The position numbers and the translations under genes are program-made. Below, one piece after another: positions 1 through 9,298 of a stretch of 64,000 nucleotides of DNA. Under the pieces are notes generated by a model. It was not told the origin of the DNA, did not search any database, and saw only the letters and a list, made by a program, of their open reading frames with translations. Source of the stretch: Phormidium tenue FACHB-886 (GTDB taxonomy: Bacteria > Cyanobacteriota > Cyanobacteriia > Elainellales > Elainellaceae); the NCBI RefSeq assembly GCF_014764505.1, contig NZ_JACXWX010000001.1, positions 682,001-746,000 of the forward strand, in the 5' to 3' direction. Position 1 is the stretch's first letter. Every line of letters begins with the position of its first letter.

Positions 1-1
1 C

Positions 2-76
2 TTTGGGCAAAAGCCAATTCTGCTGCCTAAAGAATGCTTTGTGCCGCTGAGCCAGATTGAGATGGGAGTGATCTAA
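2..76 (+). CDS. Possible 3' end of a protein-coding gene cut by the window edge
   Basis: Frame 2 is open from the window edge to a TAA at 74-76 and gives 24 residues ending in ...PLSQIEMGVI. The composition looks like a protein C-terminus, and the other two forward frames stop within the first 50 bases. The peptide is too short to assign to a family, so this rests only on the open frame and amino-acid composition. Confidence 0.3.
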   Translation, partial: FGQKPILLPKECFVPLSQIEMGVI

Positions 77-355
77 GAAAGATGAGAACTAAAGGGTGCG
101 CTAGCTATGTCGATGATCCAGAATGGGCTGGATGGGTAGCTTCAGGATGCCCCAAGCGCTATAGCGATGCGAGAGATTAATGCCTAAAGCAGACTTGGCT
201 AGATAGAGCAAATAGAGCGAGAACAACACTAGCGAAAGTTGCCAGAAGCGCTTGTTCATAAATTTAAGTCAGTTGGAATATAGACAACTGCGGAGTATAT
301 GGCTGCTAAAGTACTGCCGGGCATTATCTCCGTGCTTATACACCAAACACCTCCT
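77..355. other. Gap upstream of the ammonia-lyase gene
   Basis: About 280 bases without a convincing gene. All frames are broken and no strong hairpin or tRNA is seen. It presumably carries the promoter of the following gene. Confidence 0.5.
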
Positions 356-1345
356 ATGGCAGCTATTCCTGAAACGGCACCGCCAACTTTGTCTGTAGCT
401 TACGAAGATGTAGAAGCAGCGGCGGCACGGCTAGATAGGCAAGCCAATCAAACGCCTGTAGTCACTTCGCGGACGGTAAACGATCGCACCCGCAGCCAAG
501 TTTTCTTTAAGTGCGAGAATCTGCAGCGCACTGGCTCCTTTAAATTTCGAGGAGCCTACAGCGCCCTTTCCAATCTCCCGGTGCAGGAGCGGGGCATCGT
601 GACGCACTCTTCAGGCAACCATGCCCAAGCGATCGCCCTTGCTGGAAAACTGTTGGGCATTTCGACGGCGATCGTCATGCCGCAAGATGCTCCATCGGTT
701 AAACAAAATGCAACGCGCGGCTATGGAGCTGAAGTAATTCTCTACGATCGCACCACTACCAGGCGCGAAGTTTTTTGTGCAGAAATTGCCCAAGCGCGGG
801 GCGCAACCATCATTCCACCGTTCGATCATCCAGACGTAATTGCCGGACAGGGTACTGCAGCCAAAGAGCTATTTCAGGAAGTGGGTGAACTTGACCTGCT
901 GCTGGTCTGCTGTGGGGGTGGCGGTTTGCTGTCGGGTTGTGCGATCGCTGCCGATCGCCTTTCGCCGAACTGCCGTGTGGTTGGCGTTGAGCCGGAAAAA
1001 GGAGATGATGTAACGCGATCGTTTCAGACGGGCACGATCCAGACTGTGGAGAACCCAGATACGATCGCTGATGGGGCTAGAACGCTTCGTCCAGGAGATT
1101 TAACCTTTCCTATCATTCGGCATTACGTCGATGAGATGCTGACGGTTTCGGATGAAGCGCTGCTGCGAACAATGTTTTTCCTATGGGAGCGCCTAAAGCT
1201 GATCGTGGAGCCAACGGGTGCTTTGGCAGCAACAGCGCTGCTAGAAGGAATCATTCAGGCTCCTGGGCAAAGAGTTGGCGTAATTCTCAGCGGCGGCAAT
1301 GCCGATATTCAACAGCTCACCCGCTACTGGTCTGTCAGTTCTTAG
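356..1345 (+). CDS. Threonine/serine dehydratase-like PLP enzyme (fold type II)
   Basis: A pyridoxal-phosphate enzyme of the threonine dehydratase / serine racemase / threo-3-hydroxyaspartate ammonia-lyase group, which deaminates hydroxy-amino acids to 2-oxoacids in the cytoplasm. The Schiff-base lysine lies in SFKFRGA, the asparagine motif is SSGNHAQA, and the phosphate-binding glycine loop is GGGGLLSG. The protein stops after the catalytic domain, with no C-terminal ACT-like regulatory domain, so it is the short catabolic or racemase-like type and not the allosteric biosynthetic IlvA. I chose the ATG at 356 (about 329 residues, normal for the family). An in-frame ATG at 299, with GGAG just upstream, would add 19 residues of poor similarity. 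The exact substrate cannot be read from sequence. Confidence 0.88.
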   Translation: MAAIPETAPPTLSVAYEDVEAAAARLDRQANQTPVVTSRTVNDRTRSQVFFKCENLQRTGSFKFRGAYSALSNLPVQERGIVTHSSGNHAQAIALAGKLLGISTAIVMPQDAPSVKQNATRGYGAEVILYDRTTTRREVFCAEIAQARGATIIPPFDHPDVIAGQGTAAKELFQEVGELDLLLVCCGGGGLLSGCAIAADRLSPNCRVVGVEPEKGDDVTRSFQTGTIQTVENPDTIADGARTLRPGDLTFPIIRHYVDEMLTVSDEALLRTMFFLWERLKLIVEPTGALAATALLEGIIQAPGQRVGVILSGGNADIQQLTRYWSVSS

Positions 1346-1351
1346 GTGAGT

Positions 1352-1400
1352 TTGAGAAGTAGTGCCTTAAATGCAAAGCGTTTAAGGCACTACTTCTCAA
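1352..1400. terminator. Bidirectional terminator, perfect 20-bp stem
   Basis: Left arm 1352-1371 and right arm 1381-1400 are perfectly complementary around the 9-base loop TGCAAAGCG. The hairpin lies between two convergent genes (the ammonia-lyase ending at 1345 and the dienelactone hydrolase ending at 1425) and so probably terminates both transcripts. Confidence 0.8.
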
Positions 1401-1424
1401 CTCGTTCATCGAGTTTAGGGTTGC

Positions 1425-2300
1425 TTAACTCTTTAGATGTTGCGCTAAGAACGCGGTTGTTCGTTTCCAAGCGTCTTCTGCTGCGTCTGCGTTGTACCGA
1501 GTTCCAGACGGGTTGGCAAATGCGTGATCTGCTCCCTCGTAGATATGGATCTCAGGTGACTTGCCCACAGTCTTCAAAGCAGATTCAAACTGTCGGACTG
1601 TTTCCACCGGAGGATTATCGTCTAGGGAGCCGAAGAGCCCTAAAATTGGCATTTCTAGCGCTCTGAGACGATCGGCATCTGTCACAAGCTGTCCGCCGTA
1701 GTAGATGACGGCGGCATCAAGCTCGGTAGGCAGCAGTAATGCCGTTTGCAGCGACCAGCTGCCGCCAAAACACCAGCCAAGGCTAGCAATTTTAGGAGCC
1801 TGTTGCTCTGTATCCAGGTATTGGTAGGCTTGACGGAGGTTTTCGCCTGCTCTTTGAGGGTTCTGAGAGACGGCTTGGGTCAAACCCCTTGCCTGATCCG
1901 GATTTTCTGCCACTTGCCCCTCATACAAATCAACTGCTAGCGCTGCATACCCTTCTCCGGCTAGCCGTTGGGTCATTGTCTCAATATTTTCATTTAGCCC
2001 CCACCATTCATGAATCACGATGATTCCGGGCAGCGGAGCTGTTGCATCAGTCGGGCGAGCCAAATAGCCTGTTAAAGGCTTACCGTCGATACTTCCATAA
2101 CTCACTTTTTCTGCCGTTACAGGTACCGTAGGTGTTTGGGCAACCGCCCCAGAGGCGATCGGCATATCTCCCGTATGAGATTGCATCATCCTATGGCTGT
2201 AGTCATCTGCTGTAGCAGTCTGAACATTACCTGAGTAGATCGTCGTTGCAGCTAAGACAACCAAAAAGCTGGCTAACGCCAGCCCAAGCCATTTACGCAT
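1425..2300 (-). CDS. Exported dienelactone hydrolase family protein
   Basis: An alpha/beta hydrolase of the dienelactone hydrolase (DLH) family. The first about 30 residues form a signal peptide (basic MRKW, then a hydrophobic run), followed by a low-complexity linker, so the enzyme is probably periplasmic or membrane-tethered. The DLH core starts near residue 70 with IIVIHEWWGLNE. The nucleophile elbow is GWCFGG, with cysteine as in authentic DLH, the acid lies in GSLDDNPP, and the histidine lies in GADHAFANP, so the Cys-Asp-His triad is complete. Natural substrates of cyanobacterial members are unknown. Convergent with the ammonia-lyase gene; the gap to nblS (2457) is about 150 bases. Confidence 0.9.
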   Translation of the reverse strand: MRKWLGLALASFLVVLAATTIYSGNVQTATADDYSHRMMQSHTGDMPIASGAVAQTPTVPVTAEKVSYGSIDGKPLTGYLARPTDATAPLPGIIVIHEWWGLNENIETMTQRLAGEGYAALAVDLYEGQVAENPDQARGLTQAVSQNPQRAGENLRQAYQYLDTEQQAPKIASLGWCFGGSWSLQTALLLPTELDAAVIYYGGQLVTDADRLRALEMPILGLFGSLDDNPPVETVRQFESALKTVGKSPEIHIYEGADHAFANPSGTRYNADAAEDAWKRTTAFLAQHLKS

Positions 2301-2456
2301 ATCGAGTTTTACCGAAAAACGTGCCTTTGCAGCCTATCGAACTCTCTACCTCTAGGAATCTACCTTAAGAGATAAGAAGAGAGCACTCAACTGAACGCAA
2401 GCTCTAGCTAGTGAAGGCTGCACAACTGCCGCAGAACTGCTAAAGAATCTTTTTCA

Positions 2457-4487
2457 TTAGTCCTTTTGAGACAGCGCCAAGTTTGCCTTGTCTGCTTCAG
2501 CGGCTGTTTCAAGCGGTGGCAACTCACCGAACAGCCCTCCTTCGCGGTAGATCGTCAAGTCAAACCAGAAGGTGGTTCCTACCCCAACTTCGCTGACCAA
2601 ATGCACCTGGCTATGGTGTTTCTCCATAATGTTCCGAACGATCGATAGCCCCAAACCGGTCCCTTCCAGGGTATGAACCCGATTCTCAACGCGGAAGAAG
2701 CGATCGAAAATTGCCTGCTGGTCTTCCGGGTCAATGCCAATGCCCGTATCAGAAACCTCAACCCGCACCACGGCAGACGGTATTTGAGTAGCATTGTCTA
2801 GAAGATATGCCCGAATTGCAACTCGCCCACCCAATCGCGTGAACTTGAGCCCGTTGCCCACCAGATTAGAGAAAACTTGCAGCAGCAGATCGTAGTTGCC
2901 CAAAACCGGCGGCAGGTTTGGCTCAATCTCTTGAACTAGCTCGATTCCTTTATCTTTAGCGTTGAGCTGATGGGTTCGCAGCGTTTGCTCGATCGGCTGG
3001 GTAATTTCAACGGCTTCAAAGTTATAGCGCTTGTTAGATTCCAGCTTCGACAGATCTAAAACATCGTTGACCAAGCGTGTCAGGCGATCGGTTTCTCGGT
3101 TAGCAGTTTCCAGGAATTCTCGTTTTTCCCCTTCGCTCAAATCATCGCCATATTCATGCAGCGTTTCGATGAAAGACTTGATGTTAAATAAGGGCGTTCT
3201 TAATTCGTGCGAGACATTGCTGATGAACTGGCTCTTGGCTTCGTTCAGCTCTACTTCACGAGTGATGTCTTGCACGGTAATGGCAATACCCCGAACGTTC
3301 TCCCGGTACTGATCGAGTACTGTGGTGAGCAAAATTCTGACGGTACGGTTGATTGGCTCTGGAATTGTAATCCGGTACTCTGCCCCTTCGCGGAGGTCTG
3401 CCGCAGCATGACCAGACGCAAACTGGTACAGGGGGCGCGTTAGCTCTACCTTGACGGCGTCCGGCAGATGATACAGCACGTTTTGCCCGACGATCGCTTC
3501 ATGCTCCCAGCCAAAGATGCGCTGTGCCGTTGGGTTAGTCAGGATTACGTGCATCTCTGTATCCAGCAGGACTGCACCATCGGCAATGGTAGAAACCAGC
3601 GTTTCTAGCTTGGCTTTTTCTGCCGTGAGCTCTTCAATGTTTTGCTCCTCATAGCGCTCCAGCTTCTCCGCCATTTCGTTGAAGTTGAGGATCAGTTCCC
3701 CTAATTCGCCCCGCACGGGTAAATCGACCCGCTGCTTGAAGTTGCCTGCTGCAATATTTTTGACACCGACCAGTAGTTCTTTGATTGGCTTAGTGATAAT
3801 CAGCGCATTGAAGACGGCTCCCAGAATCACCATCACCCAGATCGAGATGAACACAGCGATCGTCACATCTCGTGTTAAGTGAGAAGACGTGACAACAGTA
3901 GGGTTAGGGTTAATGCCGATCGCCATCACCCCTAAATACTTGCCATCGTGGTTGAGCGGCACAAACACGTCAGTCACTTCGCCACCTGGCGTCATGTGTT
4001 GGCGCACCATCGGCGCGTTTACATTGGCGGCATAGTTGTCAGGAAGCTGAATGCGACGGCGAATCGTCAGCGAGTTTTGCACCTCCGACTCCGAAAAGGG
4101 AATGCCGAAGAAGATATCACCTTCTTCATCAGCATAGAGGATATAGCGCACGCTAGAAGTGCTGCTATAGAAGCTACTGGTAAAGCGAGCCAGCTCGGTT
4201 CGATTGTTTTCGTTGACTAAAGGCGCTACATTCGCTGCCAGCAGCAACCCCAGATCGCGCCCAAAGCGGGTGTCGTTTAGGCGGGCATCTTGCTGAATAG
4301 TATTGACTGCCCAAAAAGTTAAACCGCTCATCAACAGCGATACTACCAGCGTCGCAACCGCCATCAGGCGCGTCTGAAGCGTAAACTCTGACCACCAGTG
4401 GGCAATAGTTTCGCGGATTTGTTCCAGTAGGAGTGAGAAGGGCGATCGCGCAATCACAGCAAAGTTAACCAATTGGGGTCGAAGCAA
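2457..4487 (-). CDS. nblS: NblS/Hik33 sensor histidine kinase
   Basis: Membrane-bound sensor kinase of the NblS (Hik33/DspA) family, which controls high-light, nutrient-stress, cold and phycobilisome-degradation responses through RpaB/NblR-type regulators. The order is: transmembrane helix near residues 42-65, extracytoplasmic sensor region, second helix near 205-230, HAMP, PAS (about 290-400), HisKA with H-box FISNVSHELRTP, and HATPase_c with N box, DTGIGI and GTGLGLSIV. The length (676) is usual. The start as called is a TTG; a GTG at 4457 is another option, and family members usually start close to IRETIAHWWSEF. It lies 160 bases downstream of purD on the same strand, a pairing I recall from other cyanobacteria. 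Confidence 0.95.
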   Translation of the reverse strand: MLRPQLVNFAVIARSPFSLLLEQIRETIAHWWSEFTLQTRLMAVATLVVSLLMSGLTFWAVNTIQQDARLNDTRFGRDLGLLLAANVAPLVNENNRTELARFTSSFYSSTSSVRYILYADEEGDIFFGIPFSESEVQNSLTIRRRIQLPDNYAANVNAPMVRQHMTPGGEVTDVFVPLNHDGKYLGVMAIGINPNPTVVTSSHLTRDVTIAVFISIWVMVILGAVFNALIITKPIKELLVGVKNIAAGNFKQRVDLPVRGELGELILNFNEMAEKLERYEEQNIEELTAEKAKLETLVSTIADGAVLLDTEMHVILTNPTAQRIFGWEHEAIVGQNVLYHLPDAVKVELTRPLYQFASGHAAADLREGAEYRITIPEPINRTVRILLTTVLDQYRENVRGIAITVQDITREVELNEAKSQFISNVSHELRTPLFNIKSFIETLHEYGDDLSEGEKREFLETANRETDRLTRLVNDVLDLSKLESNKRYNFEAVEITQPIEQTLRTHQLNAKDKGIELVQEIEPNLPPVLGNYDLLLQVFSNLVGNGLKFTRLGGRVAIRAYLLDNATQIPSAVVRVEVSDTGIGIDPEDQQAIFDRFFRVENRVHTLEGTGLGLSIVRNIMEKHHSQVHLVSEVGVGTTFWFDLTIYREGGLFGELPPLETAAEADKANLALSQKD

Positions 4488-4647
4488 CCTAGCAGCAATA
4501 ATGTTCTGCTTTTACATAAATTTTTTAACTGGTCTAGTGATTGTATCAACCTTTTGGGGGGTACAAAGTTCACCCTTTCATTATAGAGATGCAAAGCCCT
4601 ACTCTATGATCACAGCTCTAGTTGCAATCAATAATTAGTCCCGACAA

Positions 4648-5934
4648 TTAAGACGCTTGCCCTTCAGAAACACGATGCCCAATATCTTTGCGATAATACA
4701 TTTCCTCAAACTGAATGCACTCCACCCCTGCATAGGCAGAAGCGATCGCCGCTTGAAAACTCTCGCCCACTGCCGTTACGCCTAGCACCCGCCCGCCATC
4801 TGTCATAAGCTCGTTTTGCTTTAACCTTGTGCCTGCGTGAAAAACGATTGCTCCGGTGGCTTCTGCTTGGCGAATTCCCCCGATTAGCAAGCCTTTCCTG
4901 TAGGATTCCGGGTATCCCCCCGCTGCGATGACTACACAGGCGGCGGCTCCTGTCTTCCAGCTCAAGGGCGGCAGTGAGGCGAGGCGCTGCTGGGCACAAG
5001 CTAGCAGCACTTCATGCAGGGGCGTTTCCAACAGTGGCAATACCACCTGTGTTTCTGGATCGCCAAACCGACAGTTAAACTCGATCACTTTCGGATCGCC
5101 TGCGGGAGTAATCATCAACCCAGCGTAAAGTACACCCCGGTAATCAATCCCGCGCTTCTGTAAAGTAGCGATCGCGGGTTCTAAAATTTCTTGCTGCACC
5201 CGCTCCAGAATTGCGGTATTCACAACAGGTGTAGGTGCATAAGCACCCATGCCGCCTGTGTTTAGCCCTGTATCACCTTCTCCGATCTGTTTGTGGTCTT
5301 GGGCAGGCACTAGCGGACGAATCGTGATGCCATCGGTAACTGCCAGCACGGAGGCTTCTTGTCCCAGCAGACATTCTTCAATCACCAACTGCTGCCCTGC
5401 TTCACCAAACACACCGCCTAACGCAGCCTCAACTGCCGCGATCGCTTCTGCAACCGTATGGGCCACCGTGACCCCCTTGCCGGCAGCTAATCCATCTGCT
5501 TTGATCACGATCGGCGCACCTTTGGCTTTGACATAGGCGATCGCGGCGCTTGCTTCTGTGAAGACTGCGGCTTCAGCCGTCGGAATGCCTGCTTCCTCCA
5601 TCAAGGCCTTCGCCCAAGCTTTGCTCGCTTCAATCTGGGCGCCTGCCTGCAATGGCCCAAACACCGTTATACCCTGCTGCTGCAGGTAGTCTGTAATGCC
5701 AGCAGCTAAAGGTGCTTCAGGTCCTACGACAATCAGTGCTACGTTGTGGGTCAACGCCAGTCGGGAAATTCCCTCAAAATCATCCACGCTCATCGCCACA
5801 TTCTGGCAGCCCTCCATTAGGGCAGTGCCGCCATTGCCTGGAACACAGAATATCTCCTGCACCCGCGCCGACTGTAGCAGCTTCCAAGCAAGCGCATGTT
5901 CTCGTCCGCCACTCCCAACCACCAAAACTTTCAC
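4648..5934 (-). CDS. purD: Phosphoribosylamine-glycine ligase (GARS)
   Basis: Second step of purine biosynthesis: joins glycine to 5-phosphoribosylamine using ATP. The N-terminal dinucleotide-binding-like start MKVLVVGSGGREHALAWKL and PGNGGTA are diagnostic, followed by the ATP-grasp core (IKADGLAAGKGV, GEASVL-type loop seen as GQEASVLAV, EFNCRFGDPETQ) and the C-terminal GARS domain. The length of 428 is normal and the ATG start is unambiguous. It lies upstream of nblS on the minus strand and is divergent from the TPR gene at 6254. Confidence 0.97.
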   Translation of the reverse strand: MKVLVVGSGGREHALAWKLLQSARVQEIFCVPGNGGTALMEGCQNVAMSVDDFEGISRLALTHNVALIVVGPEAPLAAGITDYLQQQGITVFGPLQAGAQIEASKAWAKALMEEAGIPTAEAAVFTEASAAIAYVKAKGAPIVIKADGLAAGKGVTVAHTVAEAIAAVEAALGGVFGEAGQQLVIEECLLGQEASVLAVTDGITIRPLVPAQDHKQIGEGDTGLNTGGMGAYAPTPVVNTAILERVQQEILEPAIATLQKRGIDYRGVLYAGLMITPAGDPKVIEFNCRFGDPETQVVLPLLETPLHEVLLACAQQRLASLPPLSWKTGAAACVVIAAGGYPESYRKGLLIGGIRQAEATGAIVFHAGTRLKQNELMTDGGRVLGVTAVGESFQAAIASAYAGVECIQFEEMYYRKDIGHRVSEGQAS

Positions 5935-6253
5935 GCTTCTTCTACCCTTGCTAGCACAGCTAGCACAACGCTTTTACTTCTTGAAATCCGATCGCACTTT
6001 AACTCAGACCTGGAAGGTAAACAGATGAAGGAAAAGCATAGAAGTGCTAGTTCACCTTCTGCGTCTGCTTACCCTCATTAACTATGCCGTATTCACTATG
6101 CTGTAGCCACTGTCAAGTGTAGTGGATTCGGGTTAGGCTAGCTTCGGGAAATTAAAACTTCCCGAAGCTCCCTGAAACCAAATGGGAATTAAGGAAAACT
6201 AGAGTAGGCAAGTTGGCTGTTTCAGAGATTTTCAGAGATAGGGTTGATTCAGT
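5935..6253. other. Divergent intergenic region between purD and the TPR gene
   Basis: About 320 bases that must hold the promoters of purD (minus) and of the TPR gene (plus). It contains one clear inverted repeat, listed separately. No further gene is supported. Confidence 0.6.
6141..6168. repeat. Inverted repeat with 10-bp stem
   Basis: GCTTCGGGAA (6141-6150) pairs exactly with TTCCCGAAGC (6159-6168) around an 8-base A/T-rich loop. It lies in a divergent promoter region and so is not placed to terminate either annotated gene. It could be an operator, a leader hairpin of the TPR gene, or a terminator for an unseen short transcript. Confidence 0.6.
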
Positions 6254-7546
6254 ATGATTTGGCGATTCAAGTCGGGTAGACAGCAACACGATCGGCTGCA
6301 ACACAATCAGAGACGGCAGTTTTCGGGGGCAGTAGTGGCAGTTGCCCTACTGTGCATTCCTGCGTTGCCCTTTACAGCTTGGGCAGCGCCTGACGATGCC
6401 CTGCCGCCTAATCCTCTGGAGCTAACTGAACCCGATCCACTGCTGCCAGAAATGGTGGTCGATCGTCCCCTCAATCCCCAAGAGCAGGCCGTCCTCAGCA
6501 CCGCTTTAGACGAACTACAGAGACAAGGCCTCGATCGCCTACAGGGGGGGGATATTGCAGGCGCGTTTGAGATCTGGAATCGGGAGCTGCGGCTGCGGCG
6601 CTTCTTAGGACCAGAGCAGGAAGTAGAGTCGCTGAGCCGGATTGGAGCGGTGGCATGGCGCGAAAGCGAAACGACTCAAGTGCGGCTGATTACGCAGCGG
6701 CTGCAGGAGATTGAGCAAGCCGAACAGGAAAAACTGCCGCCCAACTACGATCTGCTGCTACAAATTGCCCAAGCCTATCAGTCTATGCGGGCGCGTACTC
6801 CTGCCGTTGCTTTGTATGACCAACTGCTGATTCAGGCACGCCAAAACCAAGACAAAGCCCGTGAGCAGCAAACTTTAACGGCGTTAGCAGAGCTGCATCT
6901 GGCTTACTTTGACTACACCAGCGCTGCCTCTGCCTACGAACAACTGCTGGTGCTGGCGCGAGACAAAGGCGATCGCACCGCTGAAGAAGCCACTCTCAAG
7001 CAGCTTGCCTATATCTACCAGCAAAATAACCAGCCGCAGCAAGCTGTCGCTATTCAGCAGCAGCTTGTCGATCTCTACAAACAGCAGAACAACATTGTCG
7101 CTATTCCAACCCTAAAGCTAGCAATGGGCGATAGCTATGCGGCTATAGGTCGTCCCGACTTGGCAGCTCCCAGCTACCAGGAAGCCTTTGCCGCGGCGCG
7201 GTCAGTCCAGCAATATGCCTATGCTGATGATGCCCTCACGCGGCTAGCTGTGCTTTACCAGTCTCTCGATCGCCCAGATGATGCGCTGATTGTTTACCAA
7301 CTCCTGCTAGATGTGCAACAGCAGTCTTACAACACGCTGGGCATGATGGACACCTATGACAAGATGGGGAAAATCTATGCAGCCCAAGGCAACAACGGGC
7401 AAGCAGTTGCTACTTTCCGTCAAGCGCTGCAAATTGCCCAGCAGCTCAACTACAAAGTTAGCTATTTCACTACTCAAATTGAGCAGGTCGGGCAGCCTGC
7501 CGCACCGTCAGCTCCTGCTGCGCCTGCCCAGCCCACAGCTCCTTAG
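6254..7546 (+). CDS. Exported tetratricopeptide-repeat protein
   Basis: A 430-residue TPR protein. It starts with a long basic n-region (about 25 residues rich in R, Q and H), then a hydrophobic stretch VAVALLCIPALPFTAWA and a cleavage-like AWAA, so export to the periplasm or thylakoid lumen is likely. From about residue 75 there are six or more helix-turn-helix repeats with TPR signature residues (A..Y..L), for example ALYDQLLIQARQNQ and AIYQQLL-like stretches. The C-terminus is Pro/Ala-rich. Such proteins usually scaffold assembly factors; no partner can be named. The ATG at 6254 was chosen because it gives a complete signal sequence. Confidence 0.75.
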   Translation: MIWRFKSGRQQHDRLQHNQRRQFSGAVVAVALLCIPALPFTAWAAPDDALPPNPLELTEPDPLLPEMVVDRPLNPQEQAVLSTALDELQRQGLDRLQGGDIAGAFEIWNRELRLRRFLGPEQEVESLSRIGAVAWRESETTQVRLITQRLQEIEQAEQEKLPPNYDLLLQIAQAYQSMRARTPAVALYDQLLIQARQNQDKAREQQTLTALAELHLAYFDYTSAASAYEQLLVLARDKGDRTAEEATLKQLAYIYQQNNQPQQAVAIQQQLVDLYKQQNNIVAIPTLKLAMGDSYAAIGRPDLAAPSYQEAFAAARSVQQYAYADDALTRLAVLYQSLDRPDDALIVYQLLLDVQQQSYNTLGMMDTYDKMGKIYAAQGNNGQAVATFRQALQIAQQLNYKVSYFTTQIEQVGQPAAPSAPAAPAQPTAP

Positions 7547-7578
7547 CCTTTCGCAGTGCCAAAGCGTTCTCAAAATGG

Positions 7579-7932
7579 CTATTGCTTAACCAAAGTAAAT
7601 AGCTTCTCAAAAATTTGAACGCTGATGTAGAGCAGGGGAAAGGCGATCCCGACTAGCCCCAGCCAGCTCAGGAGAGAGATGAAAAGCCGAGCCGGACGCC
7701 TCAAGGGTCTATCTTGAGCCGCCGAAGCTAGCTGTGTTCCCAATGCCATCAGCAGCGCTCCCCCGATTCCAAACAGAATGCTGGCTGTCACCCATATGGG
7801 CAAGAATGCACTTGGTTGCGCCAATCGTAGAGCAGGCAGCAGTAAAAAGCTGACTGCTTCGATCGCCAGCCAAATTCCTAAACAAAAGAACAGATCTTTG
7901 CGGGCAAGATTGTTCATCGCAAAGCGACGCAT
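7579..7932 (-). CDS. Small three-helix membrane protein, conserved hypothetical
   Basis: About 117 residues from the ATG at 7932, which has the ribosome-binding sequence GGAGAG four bases upstream; an upstream start at 7944 is possible but lacks such a site. Three hydrophobic helices are visible: LFFCLGIWLAIEAVSFLLL, PIWVTASILFGIGGALLMAL and LFISLLSWLGLVGIAFPLL. No family is recognised. Convergent with the TPR gene (end 7546), with a gap of 32 bases. Confidence 0.7.
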   Translation of the reverse strand: MRRFAMNNLARKDLFFCLGIWLAIEAVSFLLLPALRLAQPSAFLPIWVTASILFGIGGALLMALGTQLASAAQDRPLRRPARLFISLLSWLGLVGIAFPLLYISVQIFEKLFTLVKQ

Positions 7933-8226
7933 AAAACTCTCCAATCATACTAAATCAGTGATGCAGGTACCCTGATGGGAAAATCATGCCGGATGCAGGA
8001 CCTTTCAGCAAGCAATGGAACCGCCGACCGATCCGCCTCGTCTGCTAGTCATACAGCTACTAGACCGGGAGAGCATCAGAGAGAGCATCAGATTTTTTGA
8101 CTCGGGTGCCTCTGGATAAAAATCCACAAAGGTGACACGCACCCGGGAGAACAGGCTAGATTGAGGGGTGGTGATTCGGCTTTTTTGACTTAGCTCCATC
8201 CAGCCTACTTAGAATCCTCTGACACG

Positions 8227-9234
8227 ATGAGATACAAGGTTATGACCTCCGAACGCCCAACTCAACCCGCCTCAGGTTTTCCAATTCCATCCCCTGTGCC
8301 CTTCAAGCGTTTGGGCGCAGCGATCGCAGGTACACTGACGCTTACGGTCAGCCTCTGGATGAATCCAGCCGCCGCAGACCCTTTCCGTGCCAACAATCCT
8401 CGTGCAGTAGGCACAAAAACAGAAACTGCCTTTAAGACCCTGTTTGAGCAGGGAAACTACCGTGAAGCAGAGCGTTTGCTGCAGTCGGCAGAAACTAATG
8501 AACCGCTTGCCTACGCCATGAAAGCTGCCCTTGCTTATGTCAATCAGGATTTTGAAACGATGGGCAGGGATGCCACGCTGACTCGCGAAACGGCAGAAAA
8601 GCTTGTCCAAAGTGACCCGCTCCGGGGACATCTCTATATCGCTGCCGGACATTTTCTAGAAGGGGCACACAGCCTCTCCACCCAAAGCACCATCGCTGCC
8701 ACGCCTGCCGTTCTAGCAAAACTCCAACAGGTGTTCGACAACCTCAACGAAGCCGAGAAAATCGATCCACAAGACCCAGAGCTTAATCTGCTCAAAGGCT
8801 TTATGGATCTAATGCTGGCAGTCAATCTGCCCTTCTCCAATCCAGAGCAATCGATCGAACGGCTGCAAAACTACGCCAAGCCCTCTTACCTAGCTCAGCG
8901 CGGCATTGCTATCGCCTATCGTGATTTAGAAAAGCCGGATGAGGCTCTAGCAGCCGTGGAACAGGCGATCAAAGAAACGCCTGGCAACCCTGAGCTTTTC
9001 TATTTGAAAGCCCAAATTCTTCGTCTGAAGAGCAACAAACTCCAAGGCACAGAGCAAGTGAGTGTGCGGCAGGACAGTGTTCGTTCCTTCCGGCAAGCTT
9101 GGAGACTGCGCGATCGCCTGCCGGAGGAGCTAGTGCGTCAGCTCAATCGGGAGGGTTGCCGGACCTTCCAGCAGTCGCGCAACCGGAACCCAGACGCCTG
9201 CAACGGGACTGTGAACTGGCAAGGCAATTCATAG
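8227..9234 (+). CDS. Sll0314/Alr1548-type exported TPR-like protein
   Basis: A 335-residue protein with an N-terminal export signal (hydrophobic GAAIAGTLTLTVSLWM followed by NPAAADPF, a likely cleavage site near residue 50) and helical repeats of TPR type, e.g. GNYREAERLLQSAE and PDEALAAVEQAIKETPGNPELFYLKA. It resembles the cyanobacteria-specific Sll0314/Alr1548 family as I remember it, whose function is unknown. The alternative ATG at 8245 (MTSERP...) has an AAGG just upstream and may be the true start. A hairpin follows the stop codon. Good confidence as a gene, moderate on the family name. Confidence 0.8.
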   Translation: MRYKVMTSERPTQPASGFPIPSPVPFKRLGAAIAGTLTLTVSLWMNPAAADPFRANNPRAVGTKTETAFKTLFEQGNYREAERLLQSAETNEPLAYAMKAALAYVNQDFETMGRDATLTRETAEKLVQSDPLRGHLYIAAGHFLEGAHSLSTQSTIAATPAVLAKLQQVFDNLNEAEKIDPQDPELNLLKGFMDLMLAVNLPFSNPEQSIERLQNYAKPSYLAQRGIAIAYRDLEKPDEALAAVEQAIKETPGNPELFYLKAQILRLKSNKLQGTEQVSVRQDSVRSFRQAWRLRDRLPEELVRQLNREGCRTFQQSRNRNPDACNGTVNWQGNS

Positions 9235-9269
9235 CTTGGATCGTTGTGTAATAGTCTTTAAAGAATCTG

Positions 9270-9298
9270 ATGGTGGTGTGGCTTTGCTGCACCACCAT
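9270..9298 (+). terminator. Terminator-like hairpin after the TPR-like gene
   Basis: ATGGTGGTG (9270-9278) pairs with CACCACCAT (9290-9298) and is followed by a short TTT. It sits about 35 bases past the stop codon of the gene ending at 9234. Confidence 0.6.

Noticed and set aside
1346-1666. Plus-strand frame over the end of the dienelactone hydrolase gene
   Set aside because: Antisense to a gene with an intact catalytic triad, and covers the terminator hairpin.
4488-4647. HLR1 high-light element upstream of nblS
   Set aside because: Only one half-like TTTACATA is present; the second half is not recognisable.
8005-8199. 64-codon minus-strand frame upstream of the TPR-like gene
   Set aside because: First half looks faintly protein-like, but no ribosome-binding site, and the second half covers a small duplication (GAGAGCATCA).
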